NCBI GenBank assembly: GCA_035967665.1 | Contig: JAYWLB010000044.1 | Coordinates: 1-64,000 of the forward strand | Reading direction: 5' to 3' | Origin: Arctic95D-9 sp035967665 | GTDB lineage: Bacteria; Verrucomicrobiota; Verrucomicrobiia; Verrucomicrobiales; DEV007 | Length of the DNA: 64,000 nucleotides | Shown here: piece after piece, positions 24,901 through 33,042 of the stretch | Layout of the letters: each line of letters begins with the position of its first letter | Numbering within the stretch: the stretch's first letter is position 1 | The notes under the pieces: generated by a model | Told to the model about the DNA's origin: nothing | The model's input: the letters and a program-made list of their open reading frames with translations, nothing else | Databases searched by the model: none | Made by a program: the position numbers and the translations under genes

Positions 24901-26388
24901 AACCTCTTCGGAAGCCGCTTCAATGATGGACGAAACATTGTCGTGGGGCAGGGATGCCGGATTCTCAGGGTCGTGTCGGAATGTGGTTACGGTTCCGTCA
25001 TTTTTCCTTCGGATCAATCCTTCGCCCTGCGTTCCGATCCAGAGGTTCTTTTCGAAATCGAGATGGAGATCGCGAATTGAGGCTTTGATCGTCGCTAGTT
25101 CTCCGGGTAGCGCCTTGAACTGTTCGGATTTGGGAAGCCAGAGGGCCAGGCCCAGATCGGTTCCGGCGAGAAGGTTTCCCTCGGAGTCTTTTTCCAGTGC
25201 TCTTACGGCGGGGTGGGGCAGTGTCACCCCTTTTGCCGGTGTGCTTCGAATGTGGGAAAACCATTCGCGATCAAGGCTGAAGCGGCTGGTGCCGCCGCCC
25301 TTGGTTGCAACCCACAGAATTCGGGAGAGACGGTGTTCGTAGAGCGCAGAGATCTGGTTGCTGTTCAAACTCGAGCCGTCACGGGAGTTGTGTTGAAGGA
25401 GAGTGAACGTTTCACTGGCGGAATCATACTGAGCCAACCCGTTCAAAGTACCGACCCAGAGATCGTGATTGGAATCAACGAGAAGTGCGGTGATATTGGC
25501 CGCTTCAAGGGCTTCAACACGGGTCGGAGTGGTTTCTCCGGGGAGAAGTTTCTGGAGACCGAGGCCGGCAGTGGCAATCCAGAGAATGTCGTCAGCGTCT
25601 TTCACGACCGACTCAATGGGAGCGGTGAGTTTCAAGCGACGGGTGAACTTTCCTGTGTTCGAATCGAGCGAGTAGAGCCCGCCATCGGAGGTTCCCACCC
25701 AGACATCCGAATAGTTGGTGTTGCTCGACTGAATCGCAACACTGGTATCGTTCCGTGCTGAGATCCGGGCGGGAAGGGTACCGGGAAGAATGGAGATTGA
25801 AGCTATACGCAGGTTGGCGAGATCTCCTTCAACCGTGGTGATTTCCCCGGTCTCAAGATCGAGCTGGTTGAGACCGAGCCGGGTTCCAATCCAGAGGGTT
25901 TTGTCTTCAGCAATTTCGATATCGACGATCTCATTGCTGAGAAGTGAACCCGCATTCGGAGCTGATTTGCGAATCCAGGTGGATTTACCTGAGCGGCTTT
26001 CAAATTGGATCAGTCCTTCGGAGGAGGTTCCCACCCAAATCGAGCGGGAACGGTTTGCGCTTACCGACGGGTTTCTTGTCGTCGCGACGCAGGTGAGGAG
26101 GTCGCTGCTCAAGCCTGTCTCCGGCAAATCGGACTCGTTATACCTCGTTACGACCCAGCCATCGAAGCGATTGAGGCCTTTATCCGTCGCGATCCAGACA
26201 TATCCGCTGAGATCCTGAACGATTCCCTGTACGTGGTCGGAGCTGATTCCTCCGCCGGGAGTGTCAGCTGCGAGCGTGGAAAACCGGATCCTGGTGCTGC
26301 TCTCCTGGCCAGGTAGCACTTTCGCGCACACGGCTAGCAGCAGGAGGGCGCCAATAAAAAAGCGAAATCTTGTATTGCTAATAGCCAT
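21994..26388 (-). CDS. Hybrid sensor histidine kinase with reg_prop propeller, GAF and receiver domain
   Basis: A 1464-residue one-protein phosphorelay. Order: signal peptide/first helix (about 7-27); periplasmic region of repeated LWIGT/VWVGT motifs typical of reg_prop propellers (about 40-700); a Y_Y_Y-like domain (about 720-805); one transmembrane helix (about 815-840); a coiled coil; a GAF-like domain (about 860-1040); HisKA with phospho-acceptor His in KMTHELRTPLNAIIGFSEIL (about 1070); HATPase with DTGKGISDNEIERLFERY and GTGLGLPIA; and a receiver with Asp near 1382 in LILMDEDMPVMKG. Unlike HTCS proteins of Bacteroidetes it has no C-terminal HTH, so an external response regulator or phosphotransfer partner is needed. 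The ligand may be a glycan breakdown product (inference). It is divergent from a pilin-like gene. Confidence 0.93.
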   Translation of the reverse strand: MAISNTRFRFFIGALLLLAVCAKVLPGQESSTRIRFSTLAADTPGGGISSDHVQGIVQDLSGYVWIATDKGLNRFDGWVVTRYNESDLPETGLSSDLLTCVATTRNPSVSANRSRSIWVGTSSEGLIQFESRSGKSTWIRKSAPNAGSLLSNEIVDIEIAEDKTLWIGTRLGLNQLDLETGEITTVEGDLANLRIASISILPGTLPARISARNDTSVAIQSSNTNYSDVWVGTSDGGLYSLDSNTGKFTRRLKLTAPIESVVKDADDILWIATAGLGLQKLLPGETTPTRVEALEAANITALLVDSNHDLWVGTLNGLAQYDSASETFTLLQHNSRDGSSLNSNQISALYEHRLSRILWVATKGGGTSRFSLDREWFSHIRSTPAKGVTLPHPAVRALEKDSEGNLLAGTDLGLALWLPKSEQFKALPGELATIKASIRDLHLDFEKNLWIGTQGEGLIRRKNDGTVTTFRHDPENPASLPHDNVSSIIEAASEEVFIGTHGGGIAMMDKEKDLFIPIKPPGENEADFVISMSRSADGQLWIAAESGIYILPPGAKELVTFSATFPQAEPFNSKKINVIYPDANSVVWFGTEDAGVDRFNLATGEITNYNAAVHGLPDNNITSITQDKFGALWIGTYSGIARLNGPQTEFRVFAEDDGLQQSGFSYNAVEKDLSGQLCFGGQDGFNIIDPANLPDTPRAPTPILTQFGYFGQIQIPGEGSVLKKPLASTSELTLPADPRTRFTIGFGDLDFRFPNRGKFEYMLQPVEKYWQPADIDRRASYANLEPGTYQFQARSSLDGKTWSQTTAKIAITIPRPWYQTWWFRGLAAFFIIAGITGITRYIIQSRVKQLQRREEGLRADRDKAEAALARQLQNRLLIERTTRDLHNEVQEDLILNEALQNITTQFGATHCLVHRVITETDDDGNKTDALKPVGYFSTFEGESTGAQSSLEKETTLVHRILESNCVVSTSDIAEIPPSVAQAFPAGASISILGSKTSFLEEANGCVTFLRVNGERDWTSDDVKLLEALTGQFGIAIAQLNTAAIEAEYQQHLEDARHEAEVANRAKSDFLAKMTHELRTPLNAIIGFSEILGEDKTLNPRQRETLDIINNSGEHLLDVINEILDLSKIEAGKMERNDETFSFVPMLKSVYEMLAMKADGKRIGFNFAAGSQMPGEIVSDRSKIRQILINLIGNAIKFTAQGAVSLSIKAVAKSDPFEFEGRLRRKIRIQFEVRDTGKGISDNEIERLFERYSQTESGRRSSEGTGLGLPIARSFVQLLGGDVEVESHIGEGTVFRFYIECDELAPAEEGTRQASLALDESTAQKIRGFNSAHDEVRILIAEDQPTNRLLLKKILGKAGFKMEEVENGEEAVKAWQDWKPHLILMDEDMPVMKGSDAAREITALTKPGNETVIVSLTAYALEQAKLKAIDAGCTDFVAKPFRSHELFSVISKHLGIEYIFEDEVA

Positions 26389-26533
26389 TAAAATTATAAT
26401 AATTCTAAATTAGTTTGAGAAATTCCAATAAAGATATATTTTAATGGGACTTATTCTTTTACTAATTAAGACCGAAGAGTAATATTAAATACTTTATAAT
26501 CAAGAAAACTACAGTAATTTTATTCTCCTTTAA
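26389..26533. promoter_or_regulatory. AT-rich divergent promoter region
   Basis: A 145-bp spacer between the hybrid kinase (minus) and the pilin-like gene (plus). It is strikingly AT-rich, with stretches such as AATTATAATAATTCTAAATT, and must hold promoters for both genes. Possible -10 boxes (TATAAT-like) occur on both strands, but I cannot pair them reliably with -35 boxes. Confidence 0.4.
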
Positions 26534-27073
26534 ATGTTTTTGACTTACAAGAGTTCAATATCTCATCGCAGGGCAATGAGTTTGGTTGAGATTTTGGTCA
26601 CTATTGTGGTCCTGGGGGTGATTGCAGCTATTGCTGTGCCTTCGGTGAGTCGAATTCGGGAGTCAGCAAAAGAGGCTGCCGCGATTAAGAATGCAAAGAC
26701 GATTGCCCAGATGTCAGGCGCTCTTGCGGCACTGGGCGTAGCGCATGTGATTCCCGACTCAATGGGAGGTGCTGAGGCGACTGCCAGACTGCTCCGCGAA
26801 GGTGTCACAGTTCCCGAGGGAGTGATGGAGGGAGAGATTTTTGTGATCCCGGGAATGACCGATGAGCACATTGAAGAAGTCGGCGTTTTCCTCGATGTAA
26901 AATACGATAAGCGGGAGCTGCGACTGGAGTTTGTTCCGCCGGTGGACAAAAACGCGATATTTGATTTCAAACTCGACTGTTACGATGCCATCTGCAAGGT
27001 CAGGGACCCGGAGATGAGATCGAAAATGCTTACAGGAGTTCTCTCAATGATCTGCTTTTCCCTCTCGCTGTGA
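26534..27073 (+). CDS. Type IV pilin-like protein with prepilin signal
   Basis: A 179-residue protein with a class III signal. A 14-residue basic leader ending SHRRA precedes MSLVEILVTIVVLGVIAAIAVP. Cleavage after Ala14 would put Glu at position +5 of the mature protein, the classic prepilin feature, followed by a hydrophobic N-terminal helix. The rest is a short, mostly acidic globular domain without the usual C-terminal disulfide pair. It is probably a pseudopilin or minor pilin processed by a PilD-type peptidase not encoded here. It stands alone, 27 kb upstream of the pilus/secretin operon at 54682-61856, with which it could cooperate (inference). Confidence 0.85.
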   Translation: MFLTYKSSISHRRAMSLVEILVTIVVLGVIAAIAVPSVSRIRESAKEAAAIKNAKTIAQMSGALAALGVAHVIPDSMGGAEATARLLREGVTVPEGVMEGEIFVIPGMTDEHIEEVGVFLDVKYDKRELRLEFVPPVDKNAIFDFKLDCYDAICKVRDPEMRSKMLTGVLSMICFSLSL

Positions 27074-27094
27074 GGCAGGGGAGCATGGGCGCCA

Positions 27095-27117
27095 CCGTTC
27101 CGGCGAATCGGAAACGG
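27095..27117. terminator. Hairpin between convergent genes
   Basis: CCGTTCCG (27095-27102) pairs with CGG-A-AACGG (27109-27117) across the six-base loop GCGAAT, giving an eight-pair stem with one bulged A. It lies in the 79-bp gap between the convergent pilin-like and parvulin genes. No T-tract follows on either strand, so termination is possible but not certain. Confidence 0.4.
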
Positions 27118-27152
27118 CGATACCTCTTTGGTTTAAAAGTCTGGGGGAAGCT

Positions 27153-28016
27153 CTATTCCGATTCGACTTCTTTAATCTCCGACTGTTCGCGAAGTTTATC
27201 GATCACGCTCTGAATCGCGTTGTTGCGTTGCTCGGTGAGAAGCTGCTCACCGAGGGTAGGTATTTCCTCTTTCGGAATCGGAGCGGGAGCCTTTCGCTCG
27301 GTCACTTTGAAGAGGTGAAAGCCATAGTGGGTCGCGACGACTGGGCTGATCTCGCCTATTTCCATCGAAAAGGTGATCGCTTCGATTTCGGGCATTGAGT
27401 CGCCCTGCTTCATGAAGCCGAGGTCTGTGTCCCTGTCATCGGAACCGTGCTCGCGTGCCGCAAGGTCAAAATCTTTTCCTTCGAGGAGCTCGCGGCGAAG
27501 ATCACGAAGGGCAATGTAGGCCTCTCTCGCTGCGTCATGGCTGGATGGCTCCACAAAAATCTGGCTGACGCGAACTTCCTCCTCGCTCATGAAGCGGGCG
27601 ATGTTCTCCTGGTAATATGCTTCGAGCGCCTCTTCGGACGGAGCCTGGGGGAAAGGCAGCTCGTCATCCATGAGCCGGTCAACCGTCATGCTGCTCTTGA
27701 GGCGGCGCAGGATCATCGCTTTGTCACCTTCGTTGAGACCGGTGTTGTCGAAGAATTCTCTTTCACCGCCATGTTCGGCTTTGATCTCCTCGAACTTCTC
27801 CGCGACAGCTTCGTCGGAAACTTCACCGAAACGTTTCACGGACTCCTGCTCCATGATGGTGCGGTTAATCACGTTGTCGCGGGCATACTGCTGGAACTCT
27901 TCGTCGCGGTCACAGCAGACGACTTCTCCCTGAGCCTGATAGTGCTCCTTGATGGATTCGAATTCCTCTGCGATCTCGTCGTCTTCGATTCGAGCGTCAT
28001 TGATGATGTATGCCAT
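27153..28016 (-). CDS. PpiC-type (parvulin) peptidyl-prolyl isomerase, no signal peptide
   Basis: A 287-residue protein. The start at 28016 (MAYIINDARIEDDEI) is preferred; an upstream in-frame Met would add 13 residues and still give no signal peptide. Residues about 1-140 are an acidic helical SurA/NifM-like chaperone region. Residues about 145-250 form the parvulin domain: EVRVSQIFVE, a long helix, FDLAAREHGSDD, DLGFMKQGD and VVATHYGFHLFKV. It catalyses prolyl cis-trans isomerisation. Most two-domain proteins of this type are exported, so the apparent cytosolic location is unusual. It is divergent from the nucleotidyltransferase gene. Confidence 0.85.
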   Translation of the reverse strand: MAYIINDARIEDDEIAEEFESIKEHYQAQGEVVCCDRDEEFQQYARDNVINRTIMEQESVKRFGEVSDEAVAEKFEEIKAEHGGEREFFDNTGLNEGDKAMILRRLKSSMTVDRLMDDELPFPQAPSEEALEAYYQENIARFMSEEEVRVSQIFVEPSSHDAAREAYIALRDLRRELLEGKDFDLAAREHGSDDRDTDLGFMKQGDSMPEIEAITFSMEIGEISPVVATHYGFHLFKVTERKAPAPIPKEEIPTLGEQLLTEQRNNAIQSVIDKLREQSEIKEVESE

Positions 28017-28139
28017 GACAGGAAGGTGGAGCAGATTTCTTTTCTTCGCAAACACTGGGTTATACTCAAATCGCGTCCCGCACGGAAGTGCGGGGAATGA
28101 GGTTGAAACCGAACTGAATCGGGGGATCGTTGCGCCATT

Positions 28140-29099
28140 ATGTTAGGTGATACAAAGAAGGCGTTTATCCTCGGTGCCGGTCTGGGAACACGGTTGCGCC
28201 CCATGACAGAACACTTGCCGAAGCCGCTTGTTCCGGTAGGGAACAAGCCGCTGATCACATATGCTTTCGATCATCTCAAAGCCGATCTCGGGATTTCCGG
28301 GTTTCTGATTAACACCCACCATTGCCCCGAAGCTTACGGCAAAGCCTTTCCTCAGGATTGCTATGGCGATTCCCGTTTGAGCTTTCGCCACGAGCCGACT
28401 CTGCTCGATACCGCGGGTGGAATTGACAACATCCGGGACTGGCTGCCCGCGAACGATTCTTTTGTCGTCTACAACGGGGACATCCTCACCGATATGCCTC
28501 TTCGCGACGCCTGGGAGCAACATGAGGCTTCGGGAAATGTGGTTACTTTGTTACTTCGCTCCAGTGGCGATGAACTTCGCGTTGGCTTCGATCCCGAAAC
28601 GGGGCAGGTCGTTGATTTGCGGGGGGCGCTTCGACCTGACTGGCCGCACCGGTTTCAGTTCACGGGGATCTATTTCGTTTCCCCCGCGTTCTTGAAATTT
28701 ATTCAGCCCGGAAAAATCGAGTCAGTTGTGTTGCCTTTTCTGGAAGCGATTCGGGCGGGTGAATCGGTTGGGGGCATCGTGGTCGATGAAGGGCACTGGA
28801 GTGATCTCGGCGACCGGGAGTCTTATATCGATGCGCAGGAGGTTCTCAGAGGCCCTTTCCCCCGGTATGGAAGCGCGGCGATGGCGGCGCGTATATCGCC
28901 GGATGCAAAAGTCCCTGAAAGTGTTGTGATTGACGAGGTTTCCTCGATTGGTGATGGGGCGGGAATCGGAGAAGGGGCAACGATCAGGGAGTCGGTGATC
29001 TGGTCGGGAGCCAAGGTGGAGGCCGGTGCTGTCTTGAACCGGGTAATTGTTCGTGACGGGCAGCGAGCATCCGGTCATTTGGAAAAATGCGACTTGTAG
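28140..29099 (+). CDS. Sugar-phosphate nucleotidyltransferase with left-handed beta-helix tail
   Basis: A 319-residue NDP-sugar pyrophosphorylase. The signature nucleotide loop LGAGLGTRLRP is at 11-21, with the catalytic Lys in EHLPKPLVPVGNKPL (Lys28). The metal-binding VYNGDIL follows near 115. From about residue 255 the sequence has hexapeptide-like repeats (SIGDGAGIGEGATI), indicating a left-handed beta-helix tail. The form resembles mannose-1-phosphate guanylyltransferase and MurNAc-1-phosphate uridylyltransferase (MurU). It makes an activated sugar for cell wall or glycan synthesis. The APH-type sugar kinase at 13205 would be a suitable partner for a kinase/nucleotidyltransferase salvage route, but they are 14 kb apart. 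Confidence 0.85.
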   Translation: MLGDTKKAFILGAGLGTRLRPMTEHLPKPLVPVGNKPLITYAFDHLKADLGISGFLINTHHCPEAYGKAFPQDCYGDSRLSFRHEPTLLDTAGGIDNIRDWLPANDSFVVYNGDILTDMPLRDAWEQHEASGNVVTLLLRSSGDELRVGFDPETGQVVDLRGALRPDWPHRFQFTGIYFVSPAFLKFIQPGKIESVVLPFLEAIRAGESVGGIVVDEGHWSDLGDRESYIDAQEVLRGPFPRYGSAAMAARISPDAKVPESVVIDEVSSIGDGAGIGEGATIRESVIWSGAKVEAGAVLNRVIVRDGQRASGHLEKCDL

Positions 29100-29229
29100 C
29101 CTGAATGGGGGAGTGGCGGGAGCAGTGATTCGGTGCGATATTTTTTTTGAGAAATATCCAACGAATTCCTTCTCTGATACGTCAAATAAGGAACGGGTAT
29201 TGATCCGTTAGCATACAACCCCCGTAAAA

Positions 29230-29856
29230 TTGGAAAAAATCGACATTCCCAGAAGGACGGTATACCGTCTTTCGCTCTACCAGCGTTGCCTTCAGAAATT
29301 CCGTGAGACCGGAGTCGAGACGGTTTCTTCGGAGGATCTTGCCGGTGCGGCGGGCGTGAAGCCTACGCAGTTGCGGAAGGATCTCGGCCACGTTGGACAA
29401 TTCGGCACGAGGGGGCTCGGTTACGGTGTGACGACTCTTTCAGAAGCCATTTCCGGAATTCTCGGGCTTTCCATTCTACAGCCGGTGGTGATGGTCGGTG
29501 TCGGTAATCTCGGTTCCGCGCTCCTGCGCTACGGAGGATTCCGCCGCGAGGGGTTTGAAATTATCGCCGCGTTCGATTCGGACACTGAGCACGTCAAATC
29601 GACGACGGAGGAGATGGGTGTTCCGGTCCTTCCTGTCGATCAGCTCGCCGCTTACGTTCAGACTCACGGGGTGCGGGTTGCTATTATCGCTGTGCCGGAG
29701 GCTGCGGGCCAATCCGTCGCCGACGATCTCGTCGAACAGGGCGTGAGAGCGATTTTGAATTTTTCCTCCGCTGTCTTATCGGTTCCTGAAGGCGTCATGG
29801 TCAATCAGGTCGATCTTGCCGCCGAGCTCGGGAGTATCTGCTTTTTCGCCAGCTGA
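29230..29856 (+). CDS. rex: Redox-sensing transcriptional repressor Rex
   Basis: Rex of 208 residues. Residues 1-75 are the winged helix (IPRRTVYRLSLYQRCL, then VKPTQLRKDLGHVGQFGTRGLGY), almost family consensus. The Rossmann NADH/NAD site is GVGNLGSAL at 90-98. Rex represses fermentation and respiration genes and is released when NADH is high. The start is a TTG at 29230, needed because the conserved N-terminus begins directly after it and no ATG precedes it. The gene is followed 6 bp later by a DNA glycosylase gene. No classical Rex box is obvious upstream. Confidence 0.95.
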   Translation: MEKIDIPRRTVYRLSLYQRCLQKFRETGVETVSSEDLAGAAGVKPTQLRKDLGHVGQFGTRGLGYGVTTLSEAISGILGLSILQPVVMVGVGNLGSALLRYGGFRREGFEIIAAFDSDTEHVKSTTEEMGVPVLPVDQLAAYVQTHGVRVAIIAVPEAAGQSVADDLVEQGVRAILNFSSAVLSVPEGVMVNQVDLAAELGSICFFAS

Positions 29857-29862
29857 AACTGG

Positions 29863-30720
29863 ATGTCTCCTTCCGGACTCGTCGAAATTCCCTATGAGGG
29901 AGTCTTTTCCCTGGAGGACACCTTGAAGTCCGGGCAGCTTTTCCATTGGGAAAGGGCGGTCCTCGACGATTGCGCGGGTTACGCGGGATGCCTGGGAAGT
30001 GGCGGCCCCTCTTTTATTACTCAGATCGAAGAGGGAGCCGTTTACGGACTCCCGGATGACGGAGCGGTCCTATCCCGATACTTCGGGCTGGATCATGCGA
30101 TTGAATCAATTCATGGCACGTTTCCGCATGGAGATTCAGTGCTGGCGGAAGCCATCGCCTATTGTCCGGGGATTCGACTGGCGCGCCAGCCGATGTGGGA
30201 GTGCCTCGCGACATTCATCACCTCATCGCTGAAGCAGGTCGCACACATCCGGGCGATCTCGATGAAGTTAAGGAGTCGTTACGGCGAGGCTCACGAACTG
30301 GCGGGGCAGACTTTTTATTCCTATCCAGAGCCCGAAGCGCTCGCGAAGGCGGGAGAGGACGCCCTGCGGGAATGTTCTCTCGGGTACCGGGCCAAGTCCC
30401 TTCATCTCGCCGCAGAGGCGATCGTATCAGGTAAGTTTGATCTGGAGGCGATGGAAAATGAAGAGGATCCGGAGAAGGTCATGGCTTCCTTGTTAGAGCT
30501 TCACGGTGTCGGTGAAAAGATCGCCAACTGTGTGCTCCTATTCAGCGGTGGATTTCACGGGGCCTTTCCCATTGATGTCTGGATTGAGCGGATTCTGCGC
30601 GAGCATTACCGCAAGCGGGTACGGGGGCACAAGCTTCAGAAGTGGGCGGTGGACTACTTCGGCGAGAACGCGGGATACGCTCAGCAATACCTCTTTCATT
30701 TCGCGCGAAAGACGCTTTAA
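29863..30720 (+). CDS. OGG1-type 8-oxoguanine DNA glycosylase/AP lyase
   Basis: Base-excision repair enzyme of 285 residues. The N-terminal beta domain (LEDTLKSGQLFHWER) is followed by the helical HhH-GPD core. The helix-hairpin-helix HGVGEKIANCV carries the catalytic Lys219, and Asp238 in FPIDVW is the conserved acidic partner. Their spacing of 19 residues equals that of Lys249/Asp268 in human OGG1. The full-length two-domain architecture supports OGG1 rather than the shorter archaeal Ogg or AlkA. It removes 8-oxoguanine opposite C and nicks the strand. Starting 6 bp after rex, it is probably cotranscribed, linking oxidative repair to redox control. Confidence 0.9.
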   Translation: MSPSGLVEIPYEGVFSLEDTLKSGQLFHWERAVLDDCAGYAGCLGSGGPSFITQIEEGAVYGLPDDGAVLSRYFGLDHAIESIHGTFPHGDSVLAEAIAYCPGIRLARQPMWECLATFITSSLKQVAHIRAISMKLRSRYGEAHELAGQTFYSYPEPEALAKAGEDALRECSLGYRAKSLHLAAEAIVSGKFDLEAMENEEDPEKVMASLLELHGVGEKIANCVLLFSGGFHGAFPIDVWIERILREHYRKRVRGHKLQKWAVDYFGENAGYAQQYLFHFARKTL

Positions 30721-30763
30721 ATGAAGATACCGTGATCCTCTTCACGTTGTTTTCACCCGATCC

Positions 30764-31780
30764 ATGTCCGAGCAGCAAAAGCTATTTGCCAGTGTTTCCG
30801 GAGCACTGGTTGCTCACGCCATTTTCCTGATGGCGATCTTTGTGCTTTTGACGACGCGGAGTGTGAGCCGCGATTCGAATACGGCGAATCGCGCCGCAGC
30901 CCCTCAGCCGCAGGAGATATCGGTCATGATGAGTGATGTCATGGAGAATCTTGAGAGGGAGAAAGCAGAGCCCGTGCCGGAACTGGATCCCAAAACGGGC
31001 CGGAAGTTTGTGAGTACAAAGTCGAATCAGGAGGAGACCGAAAAGCCCGATCGTCCCCGTTTTGAGTCCGATCGCAACACAACCGCCGCCTCGGAATTGC
31101 AACCGGATGAGCTCTTGCCTCAGGAGGCCGGCCCCACCCTTGTCGGTGCCGGCTCAGATTCCGACCTCACTTTGACGGATCAAAAATACAGCGACGGTGA
31201 GATTGACCGGATGCCTTCTTCGCAAAGCGGAAAAGGTGCAAAGAGCGGGCCGTCGCAGGAAGTGGGCGCGATCTCACAGGAGGAGGGAAAAAAGGAAAAG
31301 ATCTATCTGGCGCAGAGTGACTCCGGAGAGGCCGTTCACGTTCCCGAAGAAGCTTCTCTTGCGTCTGTGGCTGAAGCGGGCGGAGGCAACCGGGGAGATG
31401 ACGGGTTTTCCGGGGAAAGGCGTGAGGATGATCGCAACGGCAAGGCGACGAAGGAAGGGGAGAATGCAGTCGATGCTGAGAAAACAGCGATGGGGGAGTA
31501 CAAGCAGGCGGTGAGGGATGCGGTCGCTAAAAAGTGGCATCTTTATCGGGCGGAGAAGGAGGGGACCGCGATTTGGGGGATGATTAAATTGACCTTTCAT
31601 GTCGATCGCAACGGTGAGGTTCAAGAGTTGCAAATTACGAAGAATGAGGCGAATGCCACTTTGCTTGATATTTCGCTTCGGGCGATCCGCGAGTCGGACC
31701 TGCCACCAATGCCGCCTGAAGTGGCTGAAGCGGTAGGGGAAGATGGCCTTGAAATTCGCTACGACATTATTACCTATTAA
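30764..31780 (+). CDS. TonB/TolA-like energy-transducing protein
   Basis: A 338-residue protein with one N-terminal transmembrane helix (about 12-30), a long charged and Pro/Glu-rich periplasmic region (about 40-240) and a small C-terminal domain (about 250-338). That domain contains VDRNGEVQELQITKNEANATLLDISLRAI, typical of TonB C-terminal/TolA folds. It is followed at once by MotA/TolQ/ExbB and ExbD/TolR genes, so the three form a proton-driven transducer that spans the periplasm. Whether it serves TonB-dependent uptake or Tol-type envelope upkeep is unclear, as no receptor, TolB or Pal gene lies nearby. Confidence 0.8.
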   Translation: MSEQQKLFASVSGALVAHAIFLMAIFVLLTTRSVSRDSNTANRAAAPQPQEISVMMSDVMENLEREKAEPVPELDPKTGRKFVSTKSNQEETEKPDRPRFESDRNTTAASELQPDELLPQEAGPTLVGAGSDSDLTLTDQKYSDGEIDRMPSSQSGKGAKSGPSQEVGAISQEEGKKEKIYLAQSDSGEAVHVPEEASLASVAEAGGGNRGDDGFSGERREDDRNGKATKEGENAVDAEKTAMGEYKQAVRDAVAKKWHLYRAEKEGTAIWGMIKLTFHVDRNGEVQELQITKNEANATLLDISLRAIRESDLPPMPPEVAEAVGEDGLEIRYDIITY

Positions 31781-31789
31781 ACGACTGTA

Positions 31790-32554
31790 ATGCTCGATCC
31801 TTCTGTGAACGAAAAAGTGTGGGCCTTTCTCCTCTCGGGGGGCGTTTTCATGGCCTTTATCGCGGCCTGCTCTTTCGTCGCCATTGCCGTGAGCATTCAC
31901 CGTTCCCTCACCTTGAGGTGGAAGTCTGTGATCCCGCCGGAATTGCGGGGAGATCTGGCACGCTGCGATCAGGTTTTTGAAAGTGATGAACCTGCGGCGC
32001 TCTATGAGATGCTGAAGCAGAGCGACAGTCCGATCGGACGAATCGGGCGCATTGCTTTATCTCCCGAGTTTACCTCCCGTGAAGAGGCCGAAAACGCGAT
32101 TGAGGCTACCGCGAGAGAGCAAATGGTTAAGCTGGAAAACGGCATGGGCGTTCTCGAAGTCGTCATCACGATTGCCCCCTTGTTAGGATTGCTCGGAACC
32201 GTGAGTGGTCTTGTCGGAGTTTTCGCCACCTTGGGTGAGAGGGGGGATGTCGCCGATCCCTCGCTGATTGCATCGGGCATTGCGGTGGCGCTGAATACAA
32301 CGATCGCGGGGCTGGTCGTCGCGGTCATTACCGTGATTTTTCATTCCTATTTCACCCGCCGCCTCGAGAGAATTGCGGCGCGAATCGAAGTGATTGCAGG
32401 GCATCTTCTCCATGAGTTTTATCGCGCCGGCGGCGTGGCGCTTTACGAGCAGGAATCGCAATCGTCGGCAGAACTGGATGGGATCCTGCGGGGCAGTTCC
32501 ATCGCAGTCGAAACGGGGGGCTCAGAGCCGCCCACTACGGAGACCCGACTGTGA
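31790..32554 (+). CDS. MotA/TolQ/ExbB proton-channel protein
   Basis: Inner-membrane stator subunit of 254 residues. Three transmembrane helices lie near 13-35, 124-145 and 165-187. The hallmark core is present: VVITIAPLLGLLGTVSGLVGVF and later LIASGIAVALNTTIAGLVVAV, including the conserved polar Thr residues of the channel. It forms the proton path with the ExbD-like protein downstream, which overlaps it by 4 bp, and it starts 9 bp after the TonB-like gene. The naming between ExbB and TolQ is not resolvable here. Confidence 0.9.
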   Translation: MLDPSVNEKVWAFLLSGGVFMAFIAACSFVAIAVSIHRSLTLRWKSVIPPELRGDLARCDQVFESDEPAALYEMLKQSDSPIGRIGRIALSPEFTSREEAENAIEATAREQMVKLENGMGVLEVVITIAPLLGLLGTVSGLVGVFATLGERGDVADPSLIASGIAVALNTTIAGLVVAVITVIFHSYFTRRLERIAARIEVIAGHLLHEFYRAGGVALYEQESQSSAELDGILRGSSIAVETGGSEPPTTETRL

Positions 32555-32967
32555 ACTTTTACCGGAAAAGACGTCAGCGACCTGCTGTGCCGATCATTAC
32601 CCTGATCGATATTCTTGCGATTTTGCTGATATTTTTCATTGTCACGACGACGTTTAAAACGCGTGAATCGCTCTTGAAGGTCAATTTGCCGTCCTCGACA
32701 AAAGTGCTTGGTGGTGAGGATTCCAGTCGTCGTGTCGTTCTGTTGCTGAGTGCGGATGGGAAAATCTCTCTCGGGGAGAGGATCCTTCCCGTCGAGGAGC
32801 TCGCTGAGGCGCTGAGGCGTTTGCGAAGTGAAAAACCGGAAGCCCGGCTCGAATTGAAGGCAGACGAAGGCGCTCCCCTAGGATCAATGGTGAATGTGTG
32901 GGATGCAGCGGCAGAGGCAGGGCTCGAGATCGGTGATCTGCCCTTGAGAATTGTTTTGAAGGAGTAG
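32551..32967 (+). CDS. ExbD/TolR-family protein
   Basis: A 138-residue protein with one N-terminal transmembrane helix (about 15-35) and a small periplasmic domain. The helix begins VPIITLIDILAILLIFFIVTTTF; Asp near residue 20 is the essential proton-carrying acid of this family. The start is GTG at 32551, overlapping the stop of the ExbB-like gene by 4 bp (GTGA), which indicates translational coupling. With the two genes upstream it completes a TonB/ExbB/ExbD-type energy-transducing set. Confidence 0.9.
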   Translation: MNFYRKRRQRPAVPIITLIDILAILLIFFIVTTTFKTRESLLKVNLPSSTKVLGGEDSSRRVVLLLSADGKISLGERILPVEELAEALRRLRSEKPEARLELKADEGAPLGSMVNVWDAAAEAGLEIGDLPLRIVLKE

Positions 32968-33042
32968 TACGATAGCCGCCGCCTGAATTTCCCGTTGGAG
33001 GGCTGAAAGATTGGGTTAAGATAGGCGTAATACTTTTTTCCC

